The notes under the pieces: generated by a model | The model's database searches: none | What the model was told of the DNA's origin: nothing | What the model saw: only the letters and a program-made list of their open reading frames with translations | Source of the DNA: Rotaria sordida | Taxonomy: Eukaryota > Rotifera > Eurotatoria > Philodinida > Philodinidae | Reading direction: 5' to 3' | DNA length: 64,000 nt | Assembly: GCA_905250125.1 (NCBI GenBank) | Contig: CAJNOL010001026.1 | Location: forward strand, 20,252-84,251 | In this document: piece by piece, positions 18,150 through 30,864 of the stretch | How the letters are laid out: every line of letters starts with the position of its first letter | Numbering within the stretch: the stretch's first letter is position 1 | Translations under genes and position numbers: made by a program

Positions 18150-21100
18150 ATAATAAAGATTGGATACTCTGATGTTAATTATAAAATAACATAATTGACA
18201 TGTATTGTACTATTTAGAAGTTCTTAATTCTTTTACGTCGAGATCTTTGTTCGTAAGACAAATGTGAAAAGCATATTTGCAGTAAATTCAAAAATGACAA
18301 TCAGAATAACTACTAGTGGAATATTCATAATTATAATCTTGAATGAATGAGTGTCTTTGTGACAGCAATACACTTTTGCCTAATAAAGAATTATTGCTGA
18401 AGATATTGTAGATGACCATTAAAATATTGCATTTTGATATTTCTGAATTATTACCTGAAAAAAAAAACTAGTTCACAGTGCTTAAAACTTTGTAGAATCC
18501 TCTTAAGTTCACAGAGACCTCCTCATATAGGGACAAGCTTGTCAGTGTACCTTTTTGGAGTTAAAATTTAGAGCTCATATGTCTTTTTCTAACTAGCGAA
18601 AACGATCTGTCTTATTTATTTCTCCATCTTTCAGTTTTTTATTTGCACTCTATTTTTTTGTATCTTATTGCTATTCGCTCGTTATTGATTTCCAGATGTC
18701 ATTATTTTAATGTATCAATGATAATATATTTTTATGCATATATAATTTATATGAATAAATGATTAATTTGTTCTTCAAATATAACTTTAACATTAATTCA
18801 TTTCGATTGAAGTTCATCTGCATTTGTTAGTAATATATCAACATTATTTTTTTTTTAAAAGTAAAATTTCTTGCTACAATATAGATTGTTATTAGTGCTT
18901 TAATTTTACTTGTCATCCATATAATAAATCTTGTTAATATTGATTATTGAATATTTAAAAAATTTCATGATAACTGTCAATAAGATAAGTAAAAAGAATA
19001 TATTTGCAAAATTTTCAAGAAAAATAACTTTTTACTTTTCTAATTTCGTTTGTTTAACAATAGTTTTCATTAAAAGTAATTGTGAATGGTAAAGAAATAA
19101 ATCACTAATACAAAAATAAACAATCAAATTCTTATGCTTGAAATTCATTATCAAGGGCTGAAAGATTCAATACTTAACATTTTCAGTCTAGATCTAATGA
19201 AAGTTAGAAAAAAACAAATTCAAAATGATGGAAAATATAGATGAAAAGGATTGTAGCTCTTTTAGACAAATACATTTGATAATTATCTATTGAATGTCAT
19301 GCAATAGATTCTATAGTATTTAATTAAACGGAAACAAAATTGAAACTGAACATTCTACTAGAATTCCATGAAACACATGGAAACTGTATTCAATATCAAT
19401 TAAGTTGTTAACATTATTTTTCGATCTCACAAATAGATTTCAAAATAGAACTATTGATGCAAGACTTTCATCAATATGTGAATAAATTCAAAGCACATTA
19501 AAGTACATGATCGAAACCTTTTAGAATTTTTTTAGCCATTTTCAAACGACTCATAAGTCTCTTGAGTAGTTTAGTATGATACTATTTTTCTATTCTTGGA
19601 AAGTCTTGACAAGAATACAATAAAAGGTTACATGATTCGAAATTATGTCTTTCAGACAACAAGGAGACAGATGATTTTTTTCAAATATTTCTAATCAGTT
19701 TTAGATTAAAAAAATCAAATCTAGCAAAGAAACGAATTAAAGCCATTAGCTTTTTGGATTTTTTTGTCTAAGATAGTGCGAGTAAGGGTCTTCTGTTCAT
19801 CGACACGCACACTCCCACCCTTAATGTCCAAAATCTCAGAGTTCACGAAACTTGGTCGTTGCTGGAAGATTGTCTTTATTAAAAGGCAAGAAAATCATGT
19901 TTATCGAAATAATATGACTATACAATACATACATTAATTCAATACAATACGTTTCTTGAGAACAGACACACGAAAAAAATATTAACACGTAGAAAATGTT
20001 CTGTTTCTGAGTAAGAATATTTTTAATGAATTCGATGAACTAAGTGAAGGGAACATAAAAAAGTGCCGCCATACTACGGCAATATAAATATGAGTTAGAT
20101 AGAGAACAATATGCATTCGTCAACAATTTATATAAGTTAATAATAAAAATTGAATAGAAAGTGCGCATAATAAACTTAGCGATATGGAGAGATAAACTAT
20201 ATAAATTAATGGATAACGCACGATGTAGTCACAATCTATTTTGAGCCATAATTTTGTTGGGCTAAAATGATAAAAAAATATAGTTTTTCATCTTCTGATA
20301 GCAAAGATACTCTACTTTATATTGTGACAACAACATTTTCTGCTCAAAAAACAGATTTTTTTTTTTTGTTGAAAATTTAGAAAATACCTGATCGACAGAT
20401 AAACTGCATCGCCTGTGACGGGCTTCAAAATCGGGACCTGTGCTTGTTTTAGACATGCAGGTCCAACGGTTAGGTCCCGTAAAAGTGAAAGAGGAGCGAA
20501 GGTGACTATGTAAAAATTTCCATTACACCCCTTAACCTTCGGATCCAAGCGCAGGCCTTATGGATGGCCTGTTTAAACCACTGTTTCATGGTATACGAGC
20601 TCGTGGCATTGTGAAAACTTGATTTCTCAATCATGTTTTAAAATAACAATCAATAGACGAACGGAATTTCCACATAAACAAACAGCTTGCTACTGTTAAT
20701 GCGAGAGAGATCAATCGCTCTTATCGGAATGCTGAGGCACGTCAAATGCTATCGTTTTCTGTCCTTCTCAAGATATAATCTAAAAGTTAGGTGCATTGCA
20801 TAGTCTCATTATCACTCTCATGGTGAATATCCTACATATAAAATGATTCTTGTATTCACGACTTTCTCATCTATTACAAAATTATTTCATTTATCAAAAT
20901 TTGACCAAATCAATCAGTTGAATATGTTTTTACATTGACATTTAACTCAATCGGTAAACTCATTTGTAACACAATTACCTGAATGTTTATCGAATTATTT
21001 AGAAAAATGATAATTAGCTTTTCAGATCATGATCATATTTCGTTTTTCCAATGGTCAGTTTACATGACTTAAAGATTAAATGTGTACTGCAAATGTATGA

Positions 21101-21284
21101 AAATCAAATTAAACTTTCGAAAATTCTTATTAATATATCATTTTGAATCATTCATCAAAATATTATCTGTACTATAAATGAATATCAAAAACAAAGTATA
21201 CAGAAAAAAATAAGATCACAGCGTTATGGACGGAAGTTATACTATTAACAATTAAAACAAATAGATAAACTGTTGATTACACAT
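18150..21284. other. 3.1 kb gene-free stretch
   Basis: Very AT-rich with no supportable coding region. The only compositional departure is the GC-rich island at 20395-20590, listed separately. Confidence 0.5.
20395..20590. other. GC-rich structured island, possible SINE or non-coding RNA
   Basis: About 195 bp near 50% GC inside sequence far below that. On the minus strand a segment of about 62 nt starts ACGGGACC and ends GCCCGT, whose ends can pair, with an internal CCTG...CAGG hairpin. On the plus strand CCTTCGGATCC resembles an RNA polymerase III B box. These hints fit a tRNA-derived SINE or a small structured RNA. I cannot fold a complete tRNA and found no second copy in the window. Confidence 0.3.
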
Positions 21285-24200
21285 TCAATCATGAACATAA
21301 TCATCTATTGATTTTGCTACACCTTCAACAATGGAATCATATAGAAAATCTTCACGATAAAATATTTGAAACTAAAAATAAAAAAATAATGCTATATACA
21401 ATAAAGTAACTATAATAACTTACCCCCATATTTTTATACGCTTGTAATTCCATCGATGGAGTCGTTGCTTCCATTTCAGCTACGGAGCAAATAATTACAT
21501 TAGGTGCATCATAGTTACTAAATCCATAATATGCAAAAGCAGCTTTTTTTGATGCTTTTTTGCCATTAGAACCGTACTCATTCTCTATGATAAACAGAAA
21601 AGAAAGAGTCGTTTTTTTTTATTTCGAGAAAAAAAACCGTTAACTCACTGCAAACATGACCACCAAACCGTTGAACTAATGTTTCGATTGCTAAAGGTGT
21701 ATCAGCCATTTGACCAATAAATGCAAATTTGTAACCAGTAAATATCCTAATAAAAAAAAAAGAACAATAAAAATAAAACGAACAAATAAAATATTCTTAC
21801 GCTTGATCTTTCTTTGTAACAGCTTTTTTGTATAATTTTCTAATTTTAGTTAATTTCTTTTTAATTAATTCTTTAGTAATACCATGTGCCTAAATAAAAA
21901 ATTTTAAAATAACTGCAGCATAGATTATATATCGATATACATACTGTATATTTAAATTCTCCAGCATTTAGTTTATAATGAACGATATATTGAGGGAGAA
22001 TATAATCACTACGAAATATAACTAATTCCTTTTTACAAGGTGAACAATGTGAATCATAACCCTAAAATTTCAATCAAAAATAAAATATACAAAGATAGTC
22101 ACATTTTCTTACATCCTGAAGACCAGCACCGGTAATCAATTGAGTACATTGATATACCTTAAGAAGTAAACAAACTATAGATATTTTTCTCTAATATTTA
22201 TTATTCTTACTTTTCCTTGTAGTACTTGACATAATAATAATTTTGTTGAACCTTTAATATATCCCATTGAATAACCAGGATATTCCTAGATTAAAAAATT
22301 TTTATTGAAATTTTTTTCGATGATTTATTAAAGAATCCCTACACTAAAATAAGTTCCTCGTCCATAATATCCACTATCAGTGGCATGTTGAAATCCTTTT
22401 TGACCTTGTAAAAAATAATAAATTAAAGGAATTATTTTCTTTTTATAAATTTTACTAACCAGGTATTTTAAAACCTGTTTCACATATTGGTTGAATATTA
22501 GCGATTGCTGTACCGTGAAATGCCAAAACAGGATAAGAATATTCTACACCACGTTTTTCTTTTAATTCTTCACGCGCTTTACTAAAAATAAACAGACCAT
22601 TAATATGGATTATCATTTAATAAAACCTTTATTGCATACATACTTAAATTTGTTGATTAAGATAGGATTGCATACATATTCGACTTTAATTACTTGTGCC
22701 CTAGAAGAGAAAAAAACAAATCCTATACACATATTCTAGCAGAATTATAATGTATACAGGCGGTCATGATATAATAATCTAGAGCTATGTTGATCTATTA
22801 GATCTTAGCGTCATAACTCTATCACATGTTATGAAAGTATCTCATAAAGAATGTCCCATAATAACTGAGAATATATTGTCAACGACACTTTTCATGGGTA
22901 TTTTTTTTCTTGACGTAGAAGGCTGAAATTTTTATTATATATATATATCTAACCATGATCTTTAATGTTCCAAAGTTTCAGCTCTCTTGGTAAAACTAGT
23001 ATTGAAGTCCATGGGCAAGATTAAAATAGATGAATTTTCGTATTTGATTGTTTTCATGACTTTTTTATGCCTTGACCGGTGATATTTATCAGCATCTGAT
23101 GAAAAGAAGTTTTACAAAATGAGCTTTGTCAAAAATGTAAATTATAATAAAGGTCAATGTGGATGAACGTGTTTTTTCATTACTTTTTATAAGCAATTAT
23201 AATTGATAAGGTACTTCGTCTATCATTTTTCTTTCAATAATTTCTTCCATTCTTATGTATTTTCTTTTTTTAATTATAATGATGTATCAAACATTTCCAC
23301 GAACTTTTTCATTCAGTAAACTCCACATATTTTCAGTTCTTTATACATCAGCAAATTTAGCATCGCTATCTATTGATTCTATTCATTCATTAAATAGTTG
23401 TGCTACACATCGGGCGACCGATACTCCATGTCCTTCTGAGATGATTTAAATTCAATGCAAAGCATTTACAATCTTTTCTATTTTCGTAACTGATGAATGT
23501 TTAAGATAAAATTTCGCAGTAAATTTAAAAGGTTTTAGGTATAAATGCATTCCAATGTAGTTAAAACAATCCTGAACCGTCCTGTCGCGATTGACTATAT
23601 AATAAAAGTATTACAAAAATCTAGTGCAACAATTCATGTATTTTTATCTTATCCATCCATTTCAGTACTAGTTTTACCAAGAAAGTTGAAACCTAAGAAA
23701 ACTACAGATTATGGTTACATATATATGTAATAAAAAAATTTAGTCTTCTACGTCAAGAAAAAGTATGAACAATGTCGTTGACACATTATCTTCAGTTATT
23801 GTGGGACATCCTTTATTCATAATTTAACAAAATATTTGAAAATTTCTATTTGACTTTATTAAACTCGCTATACTTCAAAAGGATTCTTATCAGAAAGATA
23901 AGTTTGTATATGAATTGATAGTTACATTAGAACTCTATATGAAATGATCAACTATGACTATTGAAAATGTCTGTACGTGGAATTTTATCATACTTACTAT
24001 TAATTCTATTATGAAGTAAATGATAGAAAATATAGATTTTCATATATTACTTATCGTTCTTTCTTCTTAATCAATAAGTATTATAGACAGTATGACTGTT
24101 GATAAGATCAGAAATCAACAAAACAGACTCAAATAAAGATTACTTTTTTTTACAATGAAATCATGATATAATTAGCCCAGGATAGTGATTTCAATCAGCG

Positions 24201-26273
24201 TAAAATACTAGAGACCATTGCCAATGATATTATATGCAATATAGGACAAAAGTCTCCTTCCCTGTATCTCGACTAGAATACATGCTATAGGTCGAAAAAT
24301 TTGTGTGTATATACTTCATTAAGAATGTAAATCTGAAAAACACGAGCGTATCTCGATTGTTTAAATAGAATGAGAATTATGATGAATCGCGTCTATTTAT
24401 CTTTTTTAACTTCATAACTCTGAAAAAGAAGAACTTGATGATTTACTCAATTCTTCATTATTTAGTAGTTTGTTCCAATTATTTATCCTATTGATTTGAT
24501 CAAAATTCTTCAATCCTTTCTAGAATTGTAGCCATTTTTTCATAATCTTTCGAATGGAGAAAACCTATTTGCTAGCCTTTGATGATCATTACTCAGTAAT
24601 AGTTGAATAGATTGAGCCGAAAATTATACATAAACATTGTCTGTAATTAAAATTTCATGAAAGAACCTTCGACTAAAGGAAAATCTCATTCGAATACACA
24701 TTATGTTGGTACAGAGGACTCAGAGAATGAATAATGTGCTTGATAACAAGGAATGAAAAATTTAGTAGACAACTTTTTTCACAATAAAAACTTGAAGCAC
24801 AAATAGACGCTCTTCATCATAATTCTCTTTGTATTTAAGAAATTGGAGTGATCTCGTATTTCTGAACTAAATTTCAAGTGCAGTGTATACACACAAATTT
24901 TCCGATCTTCAACATGTATCATAGCCAAGATACAGAAGATGAAAGACTTTTGTCCACAATTATACTATCATTTCATACTATGTATGGTTGGTTGCAAATT
25001 ATCGTTTTAGTATTACTCTATTCTACTGTGTTGTGTTTAATTTATAATCATCGGAAATGTAAGCATTCGTCTACCTACTGCAGTCGGGAACATACATAAA
25101 AAGATTCCTACTTCACTATTAGAAAGTACTAATCAAACCTTACACACAACTACTGTAATAAAGCACACAATTTTTCATGAACTCAATTACTTACGTAGCA
25201 TATCCACTTAATAGACGATAAAATTGTGATTCAGCAAGACGAAAATGTACTTCGGCAGCTGATCCTATTTGTTATGTATAAATAAAATAAGATAAATAAT
25301 CATTATAACTAGAAAATATACCTTGTTTATAACTTCGTTCAGGAAAAAGTTCAAAATATTTGACATGAGTACCTTTAAGTACTTCTTCTTCACCTTCCAT
25401 TAATAAAGCCCCTTCTGTAATCTATATAATTATGAACTTAATGGAAAATAGAACAAAGAATATGAATAACTTACTTTACTTTGAAGTTGTTCGACTTCTT
25501 TCTTTCGTTCTTCAGCTTCTTCACGTGATTTTTTTAATTTTTCTTTTAATTTTTCTTTTAATTCAAATGCCTAAAATTAATCATCATATTGAATAGAAAA
25601 AAATAATTTCTTTTTTTACTTATACGTACTCTTTCAATCATTAAACGTTTTTCATCATCATTCATTTTAGAAAACGTTTTTTCAAGCTTAACATCATAAG
25701 CACTTTCCTATAGAATAATATTCTCTATTAAACAATTATCTATCTTGTATTAACTTACATCATCTGAATTGTATTCTTCTGTTTCTTCTTCATCATTATA
25801 TTCTTTACTTTCTGCTTTACGTTTTTTTCCACATTCAATTGTTTCTTTTGGTTTAGTTGATTCAGTTGTTTTTTCTTCTTCTTCATCACTACTATCCGCG
25901 TCAGGATTAAGAAGATTAAATGGATGACTAAATTCCGCAAAGTGAAGTAAATTTTTTCGATAACATGTAGCACCAAATGGACACACTGGTAAAGTTTTGT
26001 TATTAGCTTCAAACAAAAAAAAACAAAAATTTTAAACAAAAGAAAAATTCGATTGATCAACATACTCGGTTTAACTTCTGATGTAGTGGTTGAAGATGAT
26101 GCAGTGTCAGAATGCGAATATTCCTTGAAATGAGCAGGATTTTTACGATAACAATTGTTACCTAGAAATAAATGATTGTTGTATGCGAGAAAGATGAAAT
26201 AAGAGAACGAAATACCATATGGGCATAGAGGTAAGTCTTCTAATTTGACTTTTTTAGCCGGATGTGCAGACAT
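21285..26273 (-). CDS. Poly(ADP-ribose) polymerase with two PBZ zinc fingers and C-terminal BRCT-like domain
   Basis: Predicted ADP-ribosyltransferase, nuclear and probably in DNA-damage signalling. I join 17 exons: 26273-26216, 26161-26066, 26006-25759, 25707-25630, 25570-25475, 25421-25322, 25264-25195, 22700-22644, 22581-22460, 22404-22343, 22285-22211, 22157-22113, 22061-21945, 21889-21801, 21746-21649, 21584-21424, 21371-21285. All phases close, giving 552 aa. PBZ fingers lie at about 17-36 (CPYGNNCYRKNPAHF) and 60-79 (CPFGATCYRKN), each ending in SH. An acidic stretch and a Lys/Glu coiled coil (about 160-192) follow. The catalytic core has AFHGT (H290), YYGRGTYF (Y327) and KKELVIF (E381), the H-Y-E triad of true polymerases. 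Residues about 438-545 (TGYKFAFIG, LVQRFGGHVC) look BRCT-like. PBZ binds poly(ADP-ribose), so the enzyme may bind its own product. The 2.5 kb intron 22701-25194 carries two foldbacks. Confidence 0.88.
22845..23820. repeat. Foldback element in the PARP intron
   Basis: Left arm about 22845-23010 and right arm about 23655-23820 are clear reverse complements. Shared words include GTCAACGACA, TTCTTGACGTAGAAG and CTTGGTAAAACTAGTA. The 650-bp centre has no convincing gene. The element sits wholly within an intron of the PARP gene. Confidence 0.82.
24235..24970. repeat. Second foldback element in the PARP intron
   Basis: Left arm about 24240-24410 and right arm about 24790-24965 match as reverse complements (GACTTTTGTCC, ATACACACAAATTTT, CATCATAATTCTC, AAATAGACGC). 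The arms differ from those of the neighbouring 22.8 kb element, so two families landed in one intron. Confidence 0.82.
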
Positions 26274-28432
26274 TGGGGAAAAATAGAAATCTATAAGAAA
26301 TTTAAAGAAAAAAAGTTTCAAGATTTACTTATAGAAAGTATTGGATAATTATCCAATTGTTTTCAGTTATAAAGAAGGTTGAACACGAAGAATTCGTTTA
26401 TCATTTCAAATGTATGAATTACTTATATCTCGACGGGAAAATCAACGTTTGAAACGATTAGTCTCTAAGCGAAAGTTTCATTGAATAAATCTCGTATTAT
26501 TTTCAGATGTGATAAAGACTAGAATTTGAAAGAAATTCACTAAAACTTCGAATTCATATGTCGAAAAGTGCTATTCAGATAAAGTATCGACTTATTGAAT
26601 AAATACTACGTGTACGTATTCTTGAAAGCGAAGTTTTAGTACTCAATACGATTTTGGTTTGTCTAATAGAAAGACACATTGATCTTATCATGCCTAAAAA
26701 ATACAATGGATTCTTTGAAATTCTATTCATATCGTCTAAAACAATATTGATTTTAAAATTTGATATACGAAGGGAATTCAAAAGTTTTTCAAATAACTTT
26801 CAATTGAACCGAGCAACACGCATCATAATATTCATGTTGGTTTATTTTCGTAGCTCACTATAAGCACGGTAAACTAGTCAATGAAAACACATACGTAATA
26901 ACTAAATCTACGACAATTGAAGCTCATAAGTTCAGATGAGCTGCCAGCGATGGGATCAAAGCGTGTTTTTTTTTTGAATTCGAACCGATCCCATTACTGT
27001 GAACTACTCAAAAGAGGCCAAGTAAAATAGGGATTCTTTTTGTATCATACTATGAATACCGATGAGAAATTCAAAGGTCGAAGATTATCTCGTAAAAAAG
27101 TTTACCTTTTCTCAAAAGTCAATTACTAATGAGTAGATGACAATGTTTCATAATTTCCTTAAATCGTCTCTGAATTTTAAATTTTACGTCAATGTGTACC
27201 GTATCATATAAAACACTTCTAGATTATTAGATATAGTTATTCTCGAAATTATTCGACCGGAGTTTGTTTTCGCTTACCGTCGTAAACTCTAAGAAGAATT
27301 TTCGAAGATGAAAACGATCACTAGTTTTTCAAGGATATAGTCACTGAAAAATCAAAGCCCAAGATTTTCATCTCTTGAAGTTCTGTTTGAATTACTAAGA
27401 ATGATAGCTCAAACAATTCTCTACGCAATGAAATGTTTACCAGTTGTCTACGAAGGTTTTAGAATGAGTTACTTAAATTTTGTGAAAAGCACAGGTATCT
27501 TCCATAAGGTTGATGTATCTATGTCAAAAAACGGCGTAGAGAGAGTTGGAAGACGTTTCATTTTGTGAAGAATTGTTTGCTCTATTATTCTGGATCATTC
27601 AAACAAAATTCCAAGAGATGAAAAACAGAGATTTCGATTTTTCAGTGACCTTATCCTTGAAAAATAAATAATCATTTTTATTTTCGAAAATCTTTGTTTA
27701 AAATAAAATTCTCTATACGAATTAATATTTGGATTCTTATTAGAGTTTACAACAATAATTAAAAATAAACCTGTTCAAATAATTTTGAGAGTCACTGTAT
27801 GTGTTTTGTTCGATCGCAATTTGTTAGTAGAAGTCGATATGACCTATAAAGAATATAATAATGATCGTTGTCCTTAAAAAACATTTTTGAGACATATTTT
27901 GTCGAGAGCAATACGTACGGTTTAATATTGTAGTCGATCTAATGAGAAGCAAGCAAATATGAAATACTTATCAATTTCAAGAATAGATGCGTTAACATCA
28001 CATGACAGACCTTCATATAATGCTAATTGAGTTGACTTACTGATTTAAAAAAGATCTTCTCTTATGACACTATTATTCACATATTACATGTCTAAAAAAT
28101 GAATCCTCAGATGAAATATAAAACGGGTCTATTATTCTAAAAAATTCTCAAGCAAAAAACAAATTGTTTTAAAATAAAATGAAATTCATCGTCTTTTTAT
28201 ACATTTGAAAATGTTGGTTATTGCACCATATGTCACAAATACTGTGCAATACCATTTTAATTATTCATTTCAAGAGCTATTTAAATCAATATCATCCTAT
28301 TGCTTTATTTTTTCTACCAATCAAAAATTTGTAAGAAACCTTCTTACTTCAATTGGTCTACTGATGTTTCAACTTGTGTGATCATTTACATTACTGTATT
28401 ATTATTTTTTTGATTTCATTCAAAATATTCTA
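26274..28432. other. Intergenic region between PARP and the Cys/His-module gene
   Basis: About 2.2 kb between divergently transcribed genes. Apart from the foldback element at 27215-27800 I see no gene. Overlapping short frames near 26575-26863 on both strands are not supported by motifs. Confidence 0.5.
27215..27800. repeat. Intergenic foldback element
   Basis: Arms at about 27225-27440 and 27560-27795 are imperfect reverse complements. The strongest pair is TTTTTCAAGGATATAGTCACTG against CAGTGACCTTATCCTTGAAAA, followed inward by matching AAACAATTCT and TTTTCATCTCTTG words. No coding capacity is visible. Confidence 0.78.
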
Positions 28433-29393
28433 ATGAGTGAAAAAGTAATTCATAGTTTCGAAGGTATTTGTCCATTAACACATAATGGAATATATGGCAT
28501 TAAAAAAAAGTAAAAATAAAATTATTAAAATCTGAAAAATAAAATTTTTATTTTTAATTTTATTTAAGTTTTAATATGCCAAATTTTCCTTGTTCTGATA
28601 AAACAGAACATATATCACTTAAAAAACATCTTATGTATAAACATAATCTATCAAATACGGCTGGTATGAAATCTTTTCTTTTGCGTAATTAAATAATCTC
28701 TAATTCTATTATTTTATTTAGCAAATAAAATTGTACTCGATCGTATGAATACATTAAATTTAAATCGTAAAAAAAAATCTATATTAACATTTAATAGTAC
28801 ACAAGAATTATACTCACATTCAGTGCATTGGCATAAAGGTCAATGTCCATTTTCATATGGTTTTAATAATGTTTATAATTTAACATATTTAAATCATAAT
28901 ATTAAAAATTTTGATTGTCGTCATAGAAAACAATGTTTATTATTATCACATTTACGTGTATCACATAATTTAAATATAAAATCAGCTAAAAAAATTGTTA
29001 AAGCACTTATGTCATCATCAATTGAAAGTAAACAAAAATCTTCAATTGAAAATGATATTCGAGAAATAATTTTATTTCAAAAAGATGATATTGTATCAAA
29101 TACAAGTCCGTATGTTAAATCTATAAAAACAAAATTGATAAACAATTAGAGAAATTCTTTTTTTTTTTTTGGCTTTTAGAAATATTTATAATGATGATCG
29201 AAGATTTCGGCATTATTGTCCATTAACAAAAAATGAATTTATTCATGAACAACCATTATTTAATATACCTTGTACTAAAATAAATGAAAAATTTCTTCTA
29301 TTTGCACATCTTCAGTATGTTATTGAAATTTTATTTCAAAATGGAAATCTTTCATTCTTACTTTTAATTAATGATATATCAGACAAATCATGA
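28433..29393 (+). CDS. Protein with repeated CP...C...HLxxxH zinc-finger-like modules
   Basis: I do not recognise a named family. Exons 28433-28509, 28569-28663 and 28722-29109 join in frame. A GTATGT donor at 29110 and an acceptor at 29179 add 29180-29393. If that last intron is not used, the frame ends at 29149 (199 aa). The protein contains two or three copies of one module. Copy 1 is CPLTHNGIYG...FPCSDK...LKKHLMYKHNL. Copy 2 is CPFSYG...FDCRHRKQCLLLSHLRVSHNL followed by SAKKIVKALM. Copy 3, in the last exon, is CPLTKNEF...IPCTK...FAHLQ and lacks its final His. One Cys of the CP pair, a second Cys and HLxxxH could ligate zinc in an unusually long-spaced finger. The gene at 30865-32406 has the same module. 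Role unknown; nucleic-acid binding is a guess. Confidence 0.6.
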
Positions 29394-30864
29394 ACATGTC
29401 GAGTCTTTTTTTTTTGATGAAAAATGATGTACTAGGAGTGTTGACGTGTAGAAGTAGAACTTTGGGCCCTCTCCTACAGATGTAACAGACATTTACGAGG
29501 GAAACTCTTCAGAGGTCAAATCACTTGTCAACCAAAACGATGTTCATTTGATGAGTAAGAGAAAAGTTTAGAATAGTTTGGGTTTTCCAGTCCTTCTTTC
29601 TCTAGATATTGAAATTTTACTGATGATTTTTTTAAATAAAAAGCTCAGGTCAGGTGAAAAATTGACTTTCGAGCTCACGGTTTGCATAAACAAAGTATTC
29701 AATGAGATTAGTTCACTGGACAAATTGTAAGTTTTCTAGTGTCTCCTGTCCTTAGACATTCAATATTCTCTTATGTGTAAAAAGTAAATTTTGTTCATAT
29801 ATTTACATCTTCAGAAAGGAAATACTAGTTGCACAATCAACTGATCTCACTAAGAATTTTGTTCGTGCAAAGTTTAAAGTAGAAACTCTCACGTGACTTG
29901 AGAAGGACCACAGTTTTTTGTTGAAAAAAAAAACAGTAAAATTTCGAGAACGAAGGTCTGGAAAATCGAACCGTTATAGACTTTTCTATTACTTATCAAA
30001 TGAATATAGTTTCGGTCGAAAAGTAATTTTACACCTGAAGTGGTTCCCTTGTTAGCAACGGCTTGTCAGAAACATGTTAGAAACAGCTCATCACATACCG
30101 TATATAAATAACTTCTCGATAGAATATATAAACTACTTTCTTATTGCAGTTCTAGAAGATTATGGTGAAGAAATATATCACAACATCGATAGAATAAAAT
30201 AATCTTTCTATGATCAGAAGTATTTTTTTTGCGTTGCTTTTATTATTATCGTAGAACTCGTTTGTGCTTTTTTTGTTTGAAGAGCTCATTTTGTACGAAT
30301 ATCAAACATATGATAACTTCCTATCAGCGTAAAAATAGTGAAAAGTTAAACGAATGTTGATAGGTAAAAAAAACCACCTAAATTGAAGAACGCAGTTTAT
30401 CACGTACATTATATTATAATAAAGGTTTATTTGACATGAAAGGTGATTAATAGTATCAGTAAGAGTTCGATGAGTAATACAAACTTATAGAATTGATATC
30501 GAAGAGTCATTTAAACAAGTTCACGCATTATCCAACCGTTGATAACTCAGTCGATTTCAACTGAAACTGTAAAATTGAGAAGAAGATGATGAATATATTA
30601 TTCTTTGTTTTTTTTTTTTGACTAATAGATTTAAACATAGCTTCTGATTCAATGAACGACTTATCGAATTTTTTCATACAGAAAAATCATCAGTTCCAAA
30701 AGAAAAACAATAAAGTCTAATAATTCGTAAAAGAAAAGTCATTCTTTAAGTATTGCTATCTGCTATTTTGTCATAAAATTTTGTATTCAAATATTTTATT
30801 TCACAAATTGTATAGCAAAAAATTCAAATATTAATTTGAACTTGTCTATAGACATTATCATCAA
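29394..30864. other. Intergenic region between the two Cys/His-module genes
   Basis: About 1.5 kb with one large foldback element (29465-30085) and otherwise AT-rich sequence without a supportable gene. Confidence 0.5.
29465..30085. repeat. Foldback element between paralogous genes
   Basis: Left arm about 29475-29735, right arm about 29815-30080. Shared words (one arm as the complement of the other) include TTCATTTGAT, AGAAAAGT, TTTTCCAG, GAAATTTTACTG and CAACTGATCTCACTAAGAAT-like sequence. Nearly the whole element is palindromic. It has no coding capacity. Confidence 0.78.

Noticed and set aside
20262-20548. Minus-strand frames across the GC-rich island
   Set aside because: Two overlapping frames in the same short segment without start context or motifs; the signal is compositional or structural rather than coding.
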